Assembly (NCBI GenBank): GCA_030247915.1
Contig: JAPDRQ010000014.1
Coordinates: 62,001 to 126,000 of the forward strand
DNA: 64,000 nt
Source of the DNA: Neophaeococcomyces mojaviensis
Lineage: Eukaryota; Ascomycota; Eurotiomycetes; Chaetothyriales
Reading direction: 5' to 3'
The notes under the pieces were generated by a model. That model searched no databases and was not told the DNA's origin. It worked only from the letters and a program-made list of their open reading frames with translations. Of the stretch, positions 22,200 through 32,776 are shown one piece after another. The translations under genes were made by a program, and so were the position numbers. Numbering within the stretch: position 1 is the first letter of the stretch; every line of letters begins with the position of its first letter.

Positions 22200-23895
22200 T
22201 TGTGACATTTAGCTTCAAACTCAAATGGCTCACGCGGTTCCACCACTCACCGTTTCCACCACCATTTGCTGCCCACAACGTCTATCAATAGCTGTATGAT
22301 TAGTATCATTACGTTCGTCTTGTCATTCTGTATCTGTGCATACCAATATCTTGTATCCAAAATGGCTGGTGTTGACGAACAGGTCGACCTCCGGATTCTG
22401 AGTGAACAACGCGGTCTGGTTGAGGCCAATCTGGACCCGACCTCGACACCTGCTGTAGGCAATATCTCGCTCGACGACGTTCGTATACACCTACAACAGC
22501 CTGTACCGCGTTGGCAAGGCCTGATAGAAGTGCCCTATCGACAGTGGGAGCTGCGAGACCCATTACAGGTGTCGTGGTCGCCTGTGCGACTGTTTTTGCT
22601 GTTTTTCCAATGCATACTCGATCAACTCATATATCATACCAATATCAACGCAAGGCGCGAACTGAATCGTAAACAGCCATGGAAAGACGTAAACGATATC
22701 GAGATGAGACGGTGGCTCGCTTGTCGACTGCAAATGATCATAAGTACACCCGTGACGACCTCAATGCAAGGTTTGTGGTCGATAGATGGCCTCCGTACGC
22801 GAAGGATTGGCTTCCAACGTTTTAAGGCTATTGAGCGATATCTCGCCCTTCATAGCGATAGAATATCGGATAGAGAGTATACCGTATGGTTTTGGAAGGT
22901 TCAAACTGCTCTCGACCTTGTGCGCAGTCGTTTAAAGGCGATCCTAATACCTGGAAGCCATTTGGTCGTTGACGAGTCCTCCATCAAGTTTCACGGTCGT
23001 CAGAAGGACAAATATCGTATGAGGCATAAACCAGCAGGTGAGGGCTTCTGTATATTGGCTCTCTGTAGTCATGGAGGCCTCCTACATGACTTTGTGGTGT
23101 CTTCGAGTCGTAATGGCCTGGAGGGGGTCCCGGAGGGTATCGAGATCGATATCACAACCAGGAGTGTTCGAAGGAGGACAAGAGGTTCAAACAGCAGCCA
23201 GGCCTTTCTAATCAGACTTCCACCACAGAAGGCAGTAGTGTATACACTTTGCGAGCGAGTTACAGCTGAATGGAGGCTCCAGACGTTTGCCTGCTATCTT
23301 GACAACCTTTTCGTCGATATACCGCTAGCCAGAGCGCTGTTGACGATCAATGTTGGTATGTGTGGTACTACCAGGGCTAATACGCCTGGTTTCCCATCGA
23401 TTTTACTAACAATTAAGCACAGGTTTGGGTCTGAACTGGCCCAAAACGAGCGATCAGCCATTATTGTTGACGATATCGCAGCTTGTATGATCTGGAAAGA
23501 CTACGAACGACAGAATATCGTATCCTTCATATCCACGATCCACAGTCCTTACGACTCCGAAGCAGCGATTCGACGTACAAGGGCGAGATTACCTACAAGA
23601 CGTACACCTGCTGGCTTTACTCAGGCCCAAGTCTGGCAGCCAAAGATCGTCGTTGATTACAACCGATATATAGGTAATACCGACCTCCACAACCGCCTAC
23701 GCGCCTATAAGACCGTGCGAAGACCTCGCCAGGCTAAGTAGACGAAGAAATTCATCGAACTTATCATCGATATCTATCATATTAATGCCTTTATTATCTA
23801 AAAGCGATACTAGGTCAAAAATCCTAACGATCGACGACACCGCGAGCGATTCCTTACACTGTTGATCGAGGGCCTTATTGAGGTCGTAGAAGACG
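22200..23895 (+). mobile_element. piggyBac-like element 1, RIP-damaged
   Basis: Coding sequence and 5' flank resemble those of the second copy on the minus strand (about 39761-41620), so both belong to one family. The right end is lost: at about 23890 the transposase reading gives way directly to a truncated AIM24 gene. No terminal inverted repeat could be fixed by eye. Confidence 0.75.
22362..23890 (+). pseudogene. piggyBac-type DDE transposase
   Basis: From ATG at 22362 the frame shows SWSPVRLFLLFF then LIYHTNI, the DDE core VVDESSIKFHGRQKDKYRMR then HKPAGEGFC, HDFVVSS, and near the end VDYNRYIGNTDLHNRLRAYK. This matches the DDE_Tnp_1_7/PGBD family. The frame hits TAG at 23739-23741 where W is expected (RQAK-stop-TKKFIE). 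It goes on in the same frame through two further stops to about 23890, giving RIP-type TGG/CAG to TAG changes. The C-terminal cysteine-rich domain seen in copy 2 is missing. The first catalytic Asp (VDES) is retained here. Confidence 0.85.
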
Positions 23896-23904
23896 TATCA
23901 CCGG

Positions 23905-24452
23905 CGGATCCATGCACGAAAGTGTGTACTCCGGTAGTGGTGCTCTGGCTCTTGCGCCGGTTCTTCTTGGAGACGTTGCTACTCTCCGACTTGATGGCTC
24001 CACAACTTGGAAGATTGGTAAAGATGCATTTCTGGCTGCAACGACGGATGTGCACAAGGAGGTGAAGTCCCAAGGTATCGGTAAGGCATTGTTCAGTGGA
24101 GAGGATCTGTTCGTGTACAACGTCTCGGGACAGGGGCTGCTGTGGGTCTCGTCTTTCGGTGCAATTACTAGAAGAGATGTACGTTTGACGGGAAAGAGTG
24201 TTTGCTGAAACGCTAACGAGATTGCAGATTGCAGCCGGTCAATCGCATATCGTCGACAATGGTCATCTCGTCGCCTGGAACTGCGACTACAAAATCGAGA
24301 AGGCTGGCGGTGGCATGTTCACTTCAATGAAGACTGGCGAGGGTGCCGTATGTCGATTCACAGGGCCAGGGACGGTGTACATTCAGACCAGGAATCTCGA
24401 GGACTTTGCACAGGTTATTGTTGAGACGGCGGGTGTGAGTGTTGAAGCATGA
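23905..24452 (+). pseudogene. AIM24-family (DUF124) protein, 5'-truncated
   Basis: Exons 23912-24178 and 24228-24452 join in phase across a 49-bp intron (GTACGT donor, CGCTAAC branch, TTGCAG acceptor). The product reads ESVYSGSGALALAPVLLGD, GKALFSGEDLFVYNVSGQG, VDNGHLVAWNCDY and CRFTGPGTVYIQTRN. These are the core motifs of AIM24/TIGR00266 proteins, a family that in yeast affects mitochondrial inner-membrane organisation. The N-terminal third (about 110-130 residues) is absent. Upstream the reading runs straight into piggyBac sequence near 23890. A frame extended upstream still gives TGGSMHESV, so the junction is a few codons before the ATG. Confidence 0.75.
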
Positions 24453-24633
24453 GCATTGCTGTGTAGTCGCCTCTGTGAGCGAAATCCAGAGCTTTCTGTT
24501 GGTATTCATCTTCGACAATACGGGAGACGTATCGCTCGAAAGCAGACAGTGATGTTTTCACGAATCACCAGTTTGGGTTGTACAGCTTGTCAAAATCAAT
24601 GTTGGGCCACGTAGACTTAGGACGCCCTTGTGT

Positions 24634-25942
24634 ATGCCACCGAAGCGGCGTAAGGGATCCACAATCTACATCCTTTTTACAAACAGCCAAAAACTTGGTG
24701 GCCCAGAGGATCAATATCACCAGGTGCTAGAATTGTGGAGGCACCGCACAACAGAATTCTGTCACGTCATAGCCAGAGCTGATCCAGCGGCAAGTTTTTA
24801 CTTCTTCCACAAGCGACTTTGGCTAACGAAAGCAGTACCCAGCTATGGTAAAGAAGGGCATGATAACTCTTGGCGCTCTCGGTGATTATCGAAATGCCAT
24901 CGTGCTGTGCGGCGGCTGTCATAATCACTTCGACCGAACCTCGAAAACAGGACGGGTGTTCCTGCCGACCCACTTGGATTGGTTCATTGAATGGGAAGAG
25001 AGAGATTTCGCGAACAGGAAACAGATCTTTGAACAAATGGGAATGGGGAGTGAGAGAACGTATCCAAGTGGGGAAGACTACGAAAATCACTTGCGAGCGA
25101 TCGGCGTTCTATCGGATCCTAATGATGGAATGTATCGTGGGGGGTTTTACCATAGCTACATTCTTGAGGATATGTTCGCGCCGTACATGATGGCAGCGTT
25201 GAAGCAGCAAGGGATGACTGTTCCAGGTGTCTTTTCTGGAGGTCCGAAGCGATAGCATGGTGCACCAATGGCCGCGATCAACAGGGGTTTCGTGGTGACC
25301 GGAGCACCTGATATAAAATTGCCAGAAGAGGAATGGGAATTGCTACATACATTGCAGCGTCTATACTCCCGGAAACTGCCGGAGCTTATTGGCAGCGAAT
25401 TAGGGCCAGGTGGCACGATTCAAGGAGGCGTATCAGAACGACGACTCGACCAGCAGAACGAAGCAACCGCAGCAAGAGGACAACAAGGAAATGCAAGCAT
25501 GGCAGCAAAACCGGCAGCCCCTGAGAATCAATTTCAAGGCAGCGGACTGCGAAATGCATCGTCACAGGACAATCATACTGATAGTGCGATTGACGTGCAC
25601 TCAAGGAAGGGAAGAACAACGAAACGACGACAAGTGGATGGGAGCACAATAGACAGCGACCGCAGCGAATCCAAAGTAGAAAACTCCCGTTACCATCGCA
25701 GGCACAGAAAGAGGCGAAGACTGCAAGACGACTTTGCGGAAGAGGAGCTGGGAGTGGACGAGGAATCATGGTGCTTTGGGCCGGAGACGAGCAGCAGTGA
25801 CAAGATTGGGATGCATATTGGCAAAGGAAGACGCGTCGAAGTACCTGGACAAATGGCGACCGAGTCGACAAGCCCTTTGAAGGTCGGAAAGTGTACAATG
25901 GACAATATGATGGGCCACCAGTTTCAGCCGTGCCTCACTTGA
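24634..25942 (+). pseudogene. Fungal HNH-nuclease protein with one in-frame amber stop
   Basis: Exon 24634-24789 and the following exon from 24836 join in phase across a 46-bp GC-AG intron (GCAAGT donor, GGCTAAC branch, AAGCAG acceptor). The joined reading gives CHVIARADP (first His), YRNAIVLCGGCHNHFD (Asn and last His, with paired cysteines), then FLPTHLDWFIEWEERD. This is typical of fungal HNH proteins annotated as HNH_2. At 25253-25255 a TAG interrupts the frame (GPKR-stop-HGAPMAAINRGF), yet the same frame stays open for another 229 codons to 25942. The following residues match what family members carry there. TGG to TAG (RIP-type) would explain it. The last 130 residues are low-complexity and basic. 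Confidence 0.7.
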
Positions 25943-26744
25943 CTCACCCGTTCATGACAATTAGCGCGATCTCGTGACTAGGCATTGAGCCATGTGAGCA
26001 ACGAGTTAATGTAAAAGGGCCCAGTTCGAGGTCGCTACATTGGTACCCCAGTGGCTTGAATCCAGGTGTGCACAAAACCACAAAGATCCTCATTCGAGTC
26101 CCTCAGGAGAAATAGAACCAGAAACAAAATCACTGGTTGACTGTGAGAGGTTGCAACTTCTTCCCTGATAGTCCGACCACAGTTTCTTACAGGGTTGAAC
26201 CAACGTGCGATCATAAACTCGCCGAAGGTATTCTTGGCCTCGCTTGTGCTTCGAGCGGATTGCTTGTTTTCTGAGCCACATTCGCTTCTTGGTGGAGGTT
26301 ACCCCTCCGTAATACGAGACATGCTCTTATCCACAATAGCAAAACATCCTATCCTTCGGATAATCATGTGAAACCATTGCCAGTGCTTCTTCTGCAACAC
26401 CAATGTCGAAGAGCAGTAGGTAAGTCTTAGCTGCCAAGCCAGTCATGGCAGCTTGGCAGAGCCGACCGGGAAGATGATCGCAATGGGAAGGCAATGGATG
26501 ACCATACTCTGTCTCGTGGATTGTTAATTAGGGCAGCATCCTTCACTTGTTCCAAGTGCTTGCTCGGTCTGAAAAGCAGAGCGCAGCCTCTTTCTTACCA
26601 ATCTTCACCTTTTGGGTGCTCATCCACAACGGTATACCAATGTCCTGCAGCACCATACTGAATCTGAGACAGAACATCCCCGCTACTGAGTTACCGCCAT
26701 CCCACTTTTGTCAAGCAAGCTAGAACAGGTTGTGATCCGCAAGA
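25943..26744. other. Intergenic stretch
   Basis: No supportable gene was found. Short frames lack domain features. Its 3' part presumably holds the promoter of the gene that starts at 26745. Confidence 0.45.
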
Positions 26745-28457
26745 ATGCCTCGAAGGGCTCGCGAACGGTATCTGGTTGTATCGGAGGAAGAGTCCCACGA
26801 CGATTACTCTCCGATTGAGGTTGTTCCTCCTCCACGCCGGAGCAGAAGCCGGAGTCGCGTAGTTGTTCAAGTCACCGACGACCACGTATCTTCTCCGCAA
26901 AGAGAGCGACCAACCAAAGCATACCATCACCACTCCTACCAACAGGCATATGGCGCGAAGTACGATCAGCAAGAACGAAACGTCTTTATCCACAATCGCC
27001 TGATTGTGCCCCAGCAGCGTCAGAGATCCTCGAGCACGGGAGCTGTACCTCAGCCAAACTTCCTGCCGATCTACGTAATACAGAAATCGAGTGGGGAACA
27101 CCTGAAGCACCAACGCCATCAATGTGACCACTATCCCGACTCTGATAGCGAAGAAAGCAACTACAGACCCCGCCGTCGGGCACATTCAAGGAGACGGTCA
27201 CCCCTTCGTGATAAAGGAGAACAAATATCTACGGAAACGGCTTGCAAGCTAGCTCGTCTAGAATTGATAGAATCACAAAAGGAAATCATATCTGCCGCGA
27301 CTGCAGAAAAGCTTGCCGAACTTAAGTTCTTGAAGGAACAAGAAAAGAAAGAAGATCTCTCGCCTGCCATTGCCGCAAAACTTGCGGAATTGGAAGTATT
27401 GAAGAGGAGACGTGAGTGGGAGGGAGAGGAAGCTACTTTCATTGCCAAAATGGAAGAGAAGGAGCGGAGAGAAAAGGAGAAGAGACGGCAGCTCATATTG
27501 GAGTACGAGAAGGAGAAAGAAGAGCGGGAGAAGGCCGAACAAGAAATGATCGCTAAGGCAGAAGCGAAGCGACAAAAGAAGGAGGCCAAGATCAAGGCGG
27601 AGAAGCAGAGAGTCTTGATGGAAGAAAGACAGCGGGTCACAAACGAGGCTGCTGAAGCCAAGGAAGAGCGGAGGAGAATTCTGGCTGAAGAGAGACGGAA
27701 GGAAGAGGAGGCAGAAGAGGAAAGAAAGCGAATACTCAAAGAAGCCGAGGAAAAGGCACGGATAGCTAAGGAGAAGGCCGAAGCTGAGAGGAAGCGGATC
27801 CTGCTTGAAGAGGAGGAAAGAAAGAAGAAAGAAAAGGAAGAAGCCGAAGCGCTCAGAAAGCGTATACTGGCAGAAGAAGAAGAACGGGTGAAGAAGGAGA
27901 AAGCGAAGAAGAAAAAAGAGGAGGACGAATTCCAGGCCAGGATGAGGGAGAAATTCTTGAGAGCTGGTACGTTGGGCCGCTGTCCATTTCGTGTGTACTC
28001 TCGGCATGCTAACATAAGGCCAGGTTATTCAACAGACTACATCGACGATATTATGGAAGAGAAGAAACAGCTGGTACGCTCATCCTCACAACGAAACAAG
28101 GAGAATCGACTTGCCATCGACATACGCCGTCCAACATATATTCGAGTTCAGGTACGCGACCTGCTACCTGAGACCCTTGACTACTATCAGATCCCTTGGG
28201 AATACGACCGCTCCGACAGAGAGTACATCATAATCAAAGAATATATCTCGCATGAATTCCAACAAGAGCTCTTCAGGCATACGGAGAAGATATACAAACG
28301 CAGAGAGACCAAGCTGATAACCGATGGCTACACGAAAGAGACCGTTACAACATTGAAGCCAAGTAACGTGTACAAGGACAGAGAACAGATATACCTTGTC
28401 CGCCGAAAGAGTCAGGGTAGCAAGAGCCCGAACAGAAGAAGCCGGATGTTCACATAG
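26745..28457 (+). CDS. DUF8035-type coiled-coil protein
   Basis: A single-exon 570-codon frame starts at ATG with MPRRARERYLVVSEEESHDD. Residues 30-60 are Arg/Ser-rich (PPPRRSRSRSRV). Residues 165-405 form a long charged coiled coil of KRILxEEEE-type repeats. Residues 425-545 form a globular end domain with RPTYIRVQVRDLLPETLDYY, YDRSDREYIIIKEYISHEFQ and KIYKRRE. This end domain is typical of a fungal-only domain of unknown function (DUF8035, as I recall it). The tail is basic. The frame is clean and GC-balanced, unlike the neighbouring repeats, so the gene is probably functional. The role is unknown; the coiled coil suggests a scaffold or assembly protein. Confidence 0.85.
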   Translation: MPRRARERYLVVSEEESHDDYSPIEVVPPPRRSRSRSRVVVQVTDDHVSSPQRERPTKAYHHHSYQQAYGAKYDQQERNVFIHNRLIVPQQRQRSSSTGAVPQPNFLPIYVIQKSSGEHLKHQRHQCDHYPDSDSEESNYRPRRRAHSRRRSPLRDKGEQISTETACKLARLELIESQKEIISAATAEKLAELKFLKEQEKKEDLSPAIAAKLAELEVLKRRREWEGEEATFIAKMEEKERREKEKRRQLILEYEKEKEEREKAEQEMIAKAEAKRQKKEAKIKAEKQRVLMEERQRVTNEAAEAKEERRRILAEERRKEEEAEEERKRILKEAEEKARIAKEKAEAERKRILLEEEERKKKEKEEAEALRKRILAEEEERVKKEKAKKKKEEDEFQARMREKFLRAGTLGRCPFRVYSRHANIRPGYSTDYIDDIMEEKKQLVRSSSQRNKENRLAIDIRRPTYIRVQVRDLLPETLDYYQIPWEYDRSDREYIIIKEYISHEFQQELFRHTEKIYKRRETKLITDGYTKETVTTLKPSNVYKDREQIYLVRRKSQGSKSPNRRSRMFT

Positions 28458-30286
28458 TGAGCTGGACGGCAGAGTTGTCTACCGCCTCAACACTCCAAGG
28501 GCTGCCACACACCGTCGTTTCAAGAGACGTTCTGTGACGTTCCTGCTTGTTTCAGATATGAGGAGTCACCACCTGCGGCGTTGGGCTGACTTGAGTCCCC
28601 GGCTGGCATACTCGAATTGGTGGGCGAGCAGTGGCCAGAAGTGTGAGCAGTTTTCGCGTTGGACTAGGCGATCGTTTTTCGGTGTTCTGTCGCTTTGATG
28701 GTGATGTCTGCCGCTTGAAGCATGCTCTGCTTTTGCTCGTCTGTCAAGGCTACTTCGACGGTGTTTGAAATGATGCACAGGCTGCCAAGCGAATCTTCAC
28801 CTCCAGCAAGCAACACTCGCAGCTGAGTTCAAGGGTGGCTGTCCGATACCACGCGTCCAAATCAGGTCGATGGATAACAAGGTCAACGAGGTACTAAAGG
28901 TAAAAGGCTGGCATACGCGATAGGGTGTCTCAGAACGTGACAGAAGGCAGCGATTCCGGTGGCTTTGTCAAGACCATTGACGACGCGGCAAGCATCGGTG
29001 TAAAGGCTGATAGTATATTCGTTATCGAGATAGCTGAATTGCGCGCCTTCTGACAGCATTTGAGAAATCGTTGCTTCTTGACTTGTTCGGTATCATCAAG
29101 GTCCCTGTAGAAGGTCACCGCAGCTCGGTATGTGCCCTTTAGTTCTAACATTGTCCTCTGTTAGTCTTACAAAGGCTGGGTACATTCTGTGGAGAACAAG
29201 CGAGAGGAGACGACATCGAATATCTTTGGGTGGGCGCGTGATATATCAAACAAGACGGCCATGTCGCCTGGACGCGGTTGCAATGTCAGTCCATTTGATA
29301 CCATTGTGCAACATTCCGGATCAAGAGTGGGCCGAGGTTCCAGTTGAGAAGTGGAAGGCTTCTATCCTTCGCCAAACCTTCTTCGGGGAAACAGGTGACA
29401 ACTTCCAAGTGCGCCAACATATGAACATGCACTGTCTTTGAAGAGGAGCCAAGGAATGGGACGATATCGTAGCGTAGTAGAAAACCGAGAGAGCAGTTTA
29501 TCAGGCCAACTTAGGCGAGGTATCACTCCACCTTCACTTCAGAAATCGCCAAGTCTAGAGCAAGATGGGTCTGATGAAGTGAAATGATCTCCACGATGGC
29601 ATAAGCCACAACTTCTGGACGACCACACCTCTCCTAAACGTGCAGCCAAACTTCTGCTTTGTTTACCTGGTGCCCTGCCTTCCTCGTCTTCGTGGTATAC
29701 TGATGGGCGTTTCGTAGATGCCCACCGGCACCAGTGCCGGCTTCCCCCCGAAACACCAATTGCTAATTCAGAATTCAGGACAAGGAGTTAATCAACCTGC
29801 TTTAGTAGGCAGCGATTATGGCTGGCAGTTGCCACGAAGGTAAGTAGAACCCGTCAAAAATCTTTCACAATTCTGATGGTGATGCATCTTTTGTTGACGG
29901 GCAGATGGCGCTAGCGTCGACTAGTGAACTTTGCCCCGCTGTCAGGTGATTGAGTGTAAGACTTGGTGGAGATTGTCGCACGTACTCTGTCCATATGAGC
30001 AAGACCGGTAGAGGGGAATGTCCAACGCCAAAAGCCATCAACGAACGGCTGCAGATCCGTATCGTCGTCTGCTCCAGGTGCTTTGGCTTCACACTCATCT
30101 TTAACCAAAGCTGGATTTGGATCGTGATCGTTGTCCTGACCTCGGCTCATCTTGCCGGCTCACGGCTTCCTCTGCTTGCCCACCCTGCTCTCCACAATCC
30201 TCTTCAGCGATCCAGACCTCACCCTTTCTGTCGCTTCGCAGAATGCGCCCAAGCCTCCTCCACGAATGCCAGCCAATTGTTACCCA
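28458..30286. other. Gene-poor stretch
   Basis: Short frames only. A minus-strand stretch near 28935-29055 reads ISLYTDACRVVNGLDKATG, vaguely like an RNase H first strand, but it is too short to call. A dispersed repeat lies at 29895-30010. Confidence 0.4.
29895..30010. repeat. Dispersed repeat, copy 1 (partner 50325-50447)
   Basis: About 115 bp match 50325-50447 in direct orientation, including GAACTTTGCCCCGCTGTCA, GTAAGACTTGGTGGAGATTG and CTCTGTCCATATGAGCAAGA. Neither copy lies within a recognisable gene. Confidence 0.8.
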
Positions 30287-30740
30287 TCAGTGACAGGCAA
30301 AAAATGGTGATATCTGGTTCACCATCTCGTAAAGGTAGGGCAAGGCAGAAATGTCGGCTTTGGTGACCAAGCTGTTGGGAGCATGCAGGTCAAAGCTGTG
30401 CAGTTTCAAACTCCACTTCTTGAATACACTCTGCAGACCCCGAGCTAGTGGTACATCGACACAGACCAAATCAGCAATCATGTATATGCCTGGTTTTTTT
30501 CGGCGTGAGAGCGGTGGTAGGGCCGCAGGAACGTTGACCAATGAAGCTAGGCTGCTATGCGACCTGACAGTTCTGATGTAGATGTCCCCTGAGGTTTGGG
30601 GCGAAGAGTCCTTGACTTGCTGTGACACATGTGCATGGCAGTCGGAGAGGAGATCGGGGGAGTCGATGAAGAGGGTCAGTACGTCGCATGAGGAGGTCGT
30701 ACGATTCTCCAGCGCTGTTGTCGTAACCCCGACCTCACCT
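30287..30740 (-). CDS. Unrecognised open frame, possible exon
   Basis: The minus strand is open from an acceptor-like ATTAATCAG near 30740 down to a stop at 30287. The translation has ordinary composition (LTLFIDSPDLLSD, GIYMIADLVCVDVPLARGL, LKLHSFDLHAPNSLVTKADI) and reads like a folded domain, but I cannot assign a family. No upstream exon with a start was identified. It may be an exon or remnant of an accessory gene. Confidence 0.3.
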
Positions 30741-31598
30741 GATTAATGTCTTTGGATCCTTTGGGCGGTTGCCAAATGTGCCTAGTCTGCCTCGTGGAAG
30801 TGTTTTAGGTCCATCAGTGATCCACCGTACGGGTGGAACTACCAGGCGCATGCCAGGTTCGGAACCTTGTTCGTACTGCTTTCGGCTTTAGCTAACAAGC
30901 ATTGCACTTAATTCAATCCCCATTCGACCCGACTCGAACGTTCATACGCTCCCCATGGTACCACCTTTGGCAGCTTCTGTGCTTGGTCGGGCTGCAGGAC
31001 CCTAACGTCGCAAGACCATCGAAGATCCAAGTACACTGGAATCTAGCTTGAACCTAGCATACCTCGTCGTGTCTTTCAGACGGATACACGCAACCGTCCC
31101 GTGAACCGGCTTTAAAGATTGGGTGTCAAGTCCTAACTCAAGGTCAAAAATCTCACTCACACACCTACAACAGCATCGTCACATTTAGGAAGCTTGGCAT
31201 GGATGCGACGACAACGATTAGCTGTTGCATTTCTCTCTATGGACCCTGGGGCGACGACGCCGAAGATGCAAAATTGTGTTCAAGCACCTTCCTTAACTGC
31301 AAGCGAGCACTGGACGCGGGAAGATCAGCCACGCGTGTTCGCAAAGACCTCTTTATTCTCTTGTTAAGTGCAACTCACTCGTGGTCTGCTAACATACCCA
31401 ATCATAGTGTTCCCTAGCCTTGTGCCGAGGAGGGCTGTGACACATTTTTAGCTTTTTAGGTATTATACACCGATAGTTAGGCTTCCCCTATCAGGGCCAG
31501 CGTAGCAATGGGCCGGGAGGCGGAAACCTATGGAATCTGATGTGTAATGCCTATCCTCTGGATAATGATACAACGCTTAAGGAGAGAAGAGAAGGTAA

Positions 31599-31702
31599 GA
31601 CGGATCTCATACGATTCGTATGGGAGATTCGTCTACTCGATTCTTGGCAATTCCCGAAATGGTAAGACCGATTCTCCATACGATTTGTTTGGGAAAACGG
31701 TC
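31599..31702. repeat. Two tandem imperfect palindromes
   Basis: GACGGATCTCATACGATTCG through GATTCGTC (31599-31634) folds on itself around ATACGATTCGTAT. A related palindrome at about 31666-31702 (GACCGATTCTCC through CGGTC) repeats the design. Each is preceded by GGTAAGA. They may be remnants of a palindromic MITE. Confidence 0.5.
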
Positions 31703-31778
31703 AACGTGTTTCTCAACCTGACATTCCTAAAATTCATGACATCCCCCGGAACGTGTCGGGCTGACCGACGACCTCGAT

Positions 31779-31811
31779 AAACCCAGCCCTGCAGGGTTAC
31801 GGGCTGGGTTT
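31779..31811. repeat. Perfect 11-bp hairpin
   Basis: AAACCCAGCCC (31779-31789) and GGGCTGGGTTT (31801-31811) are perfect inverted arms around an 11-base loop. It resembles a bacterial terminator, but in this fungal context it is better treated as repeat DNA. Confidence 0.6.
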
Positions 31812-32431
31812 TTACCTTCGTAAGCCCGGGCCCTATACCCGCTGGGTCAGGGTTGTGCTACTCGGCGGGTTGCCAAGACCATAGGGCTAACTATTATACT
31901 AAAGTCTGGCCGATCAGGTCTGTTCAAAGATATCGCGATAATCAAGCCTGCCCGGGACCTGGTTGCGGTACAAGACCAGGCCTTGTTTCAAAGCCTTTGT
32001 CCAAATCATCAAGCTGATCCCCCCTCGCTTGCCTCAAGTCAGCCCTAAGTTGAGTCTAAAATCAAACAACGATGCATTCGGTCAGGACCTAAACGGAAGA
32101 AAGCTAATTTCCAGAAAGCTGACACCATATGGAAGATGCACAACCACGTGTTACAACCATCACTGAGAATGGTCATGCCAAGATACATATAACATAACGA
32201 TCGTTTGTCCTCCGCTAGAGGAGATGATTTTGACCTAAACAGAAATAGAACTAATCTTCAAGTGAATGTAAAAGGCAATATCAGGCCACATCGACCAAGC
32301 AGCGATATCTGTCATCGACCTCCGCCACCTCGAGATATACCACTTTGCTAGGGTTCCTAGTATACATAGCCAAACATAAAATAGCAGAGAAGGGTTCTGC
32401 CACTTATCATGGCAATCTACCTTCGCATACC

Positions 32432-32776
32432 CTAGTTCTTCTTGCACTTTCCCTTGTTCTGATCAGGGCAGACCCACTCGCAGTTGGGTTGTTTGTTGCA
32501 TTGATCCTGATCATCTTTTCTGCTCGGTGCAGAACATTCTTTACCGTCACCAGGCGAACCTGACTTTTTGGCGCACTGGTACGTTGGTTCCCAGTGGCAA
32601 TTCGGTGTTTCACCGCAGGATTTTTTATCCACGCAGCTTGAGCAAGCATCCCCTCGGACTATTAGGAGGTGAGCTGCGTACAAGTTATATACTGAAGACA
32701 GACCTTCAAGTGGACCAGGGAAAGCAGCGGCGAAGCCGAGGCAAACGATGCCGACAACTGCTAAGTTGAACTTCAT
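32432..32776 (-). CDS. Small secreted cysteine-rich protein (effector-like)
   Basis: From ATG at 32776, residues 1-18 form a signal peptide (MKFNLAVVGIVCLGFAAA) with cleavage expected near AAA-FP. The mature part of about 95 residues contains ten cysteines, an even number consistent with disulphides. It shows an internal duplication: KKSCGETPNCHWEP and DQCNKQPNCEWVCP share a C-x5-C-x-W core. It ends in a basic KGKCKKN. No family is recognised. In plant-associated fungi, proteins of this size and cysteine content are often effectors, but that is only an inference. A short intron in the low-complexity part (near 32690) cannot be excluded. Confidence 0.7.
   Translation of the reverse strand: MKFNLAVVGIVCLGFAAAFPGPLEGLSSVYNLYAAHLLIVRGDACSSCVDKKSCGETPNCHWEPTYQCAKKSGSPGDGKECSAPSRKDDQDQCNKQPNCEWVCPDQNKGKCKKN

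Larger units (their letters stand above)
30741..32431. other. Gene-free stretch with palindromes
   Basis: No gene was supported. The notable content is three palindromic structures at 31599-31811, listed separately. Confidence 0.45.

Noticed and set aside
26745..28015. Minus-strand Ser/Phe/Leu-rich frames inside the coiled-coil gene
   Set aside because: They are antisense shadows of the Lys/Glu-rich coiled coil.
28930..29151. RNase H-like fragment (YTDACRVVNG)
   Set aside because: Only one strand-like motif is visible, without the usual Gly and without any further RNase H motif.
31779..31811. Rho-independent transcription terminator
   Set aside because: The structure matches, but the window is eukaryotic and no gene ends there.
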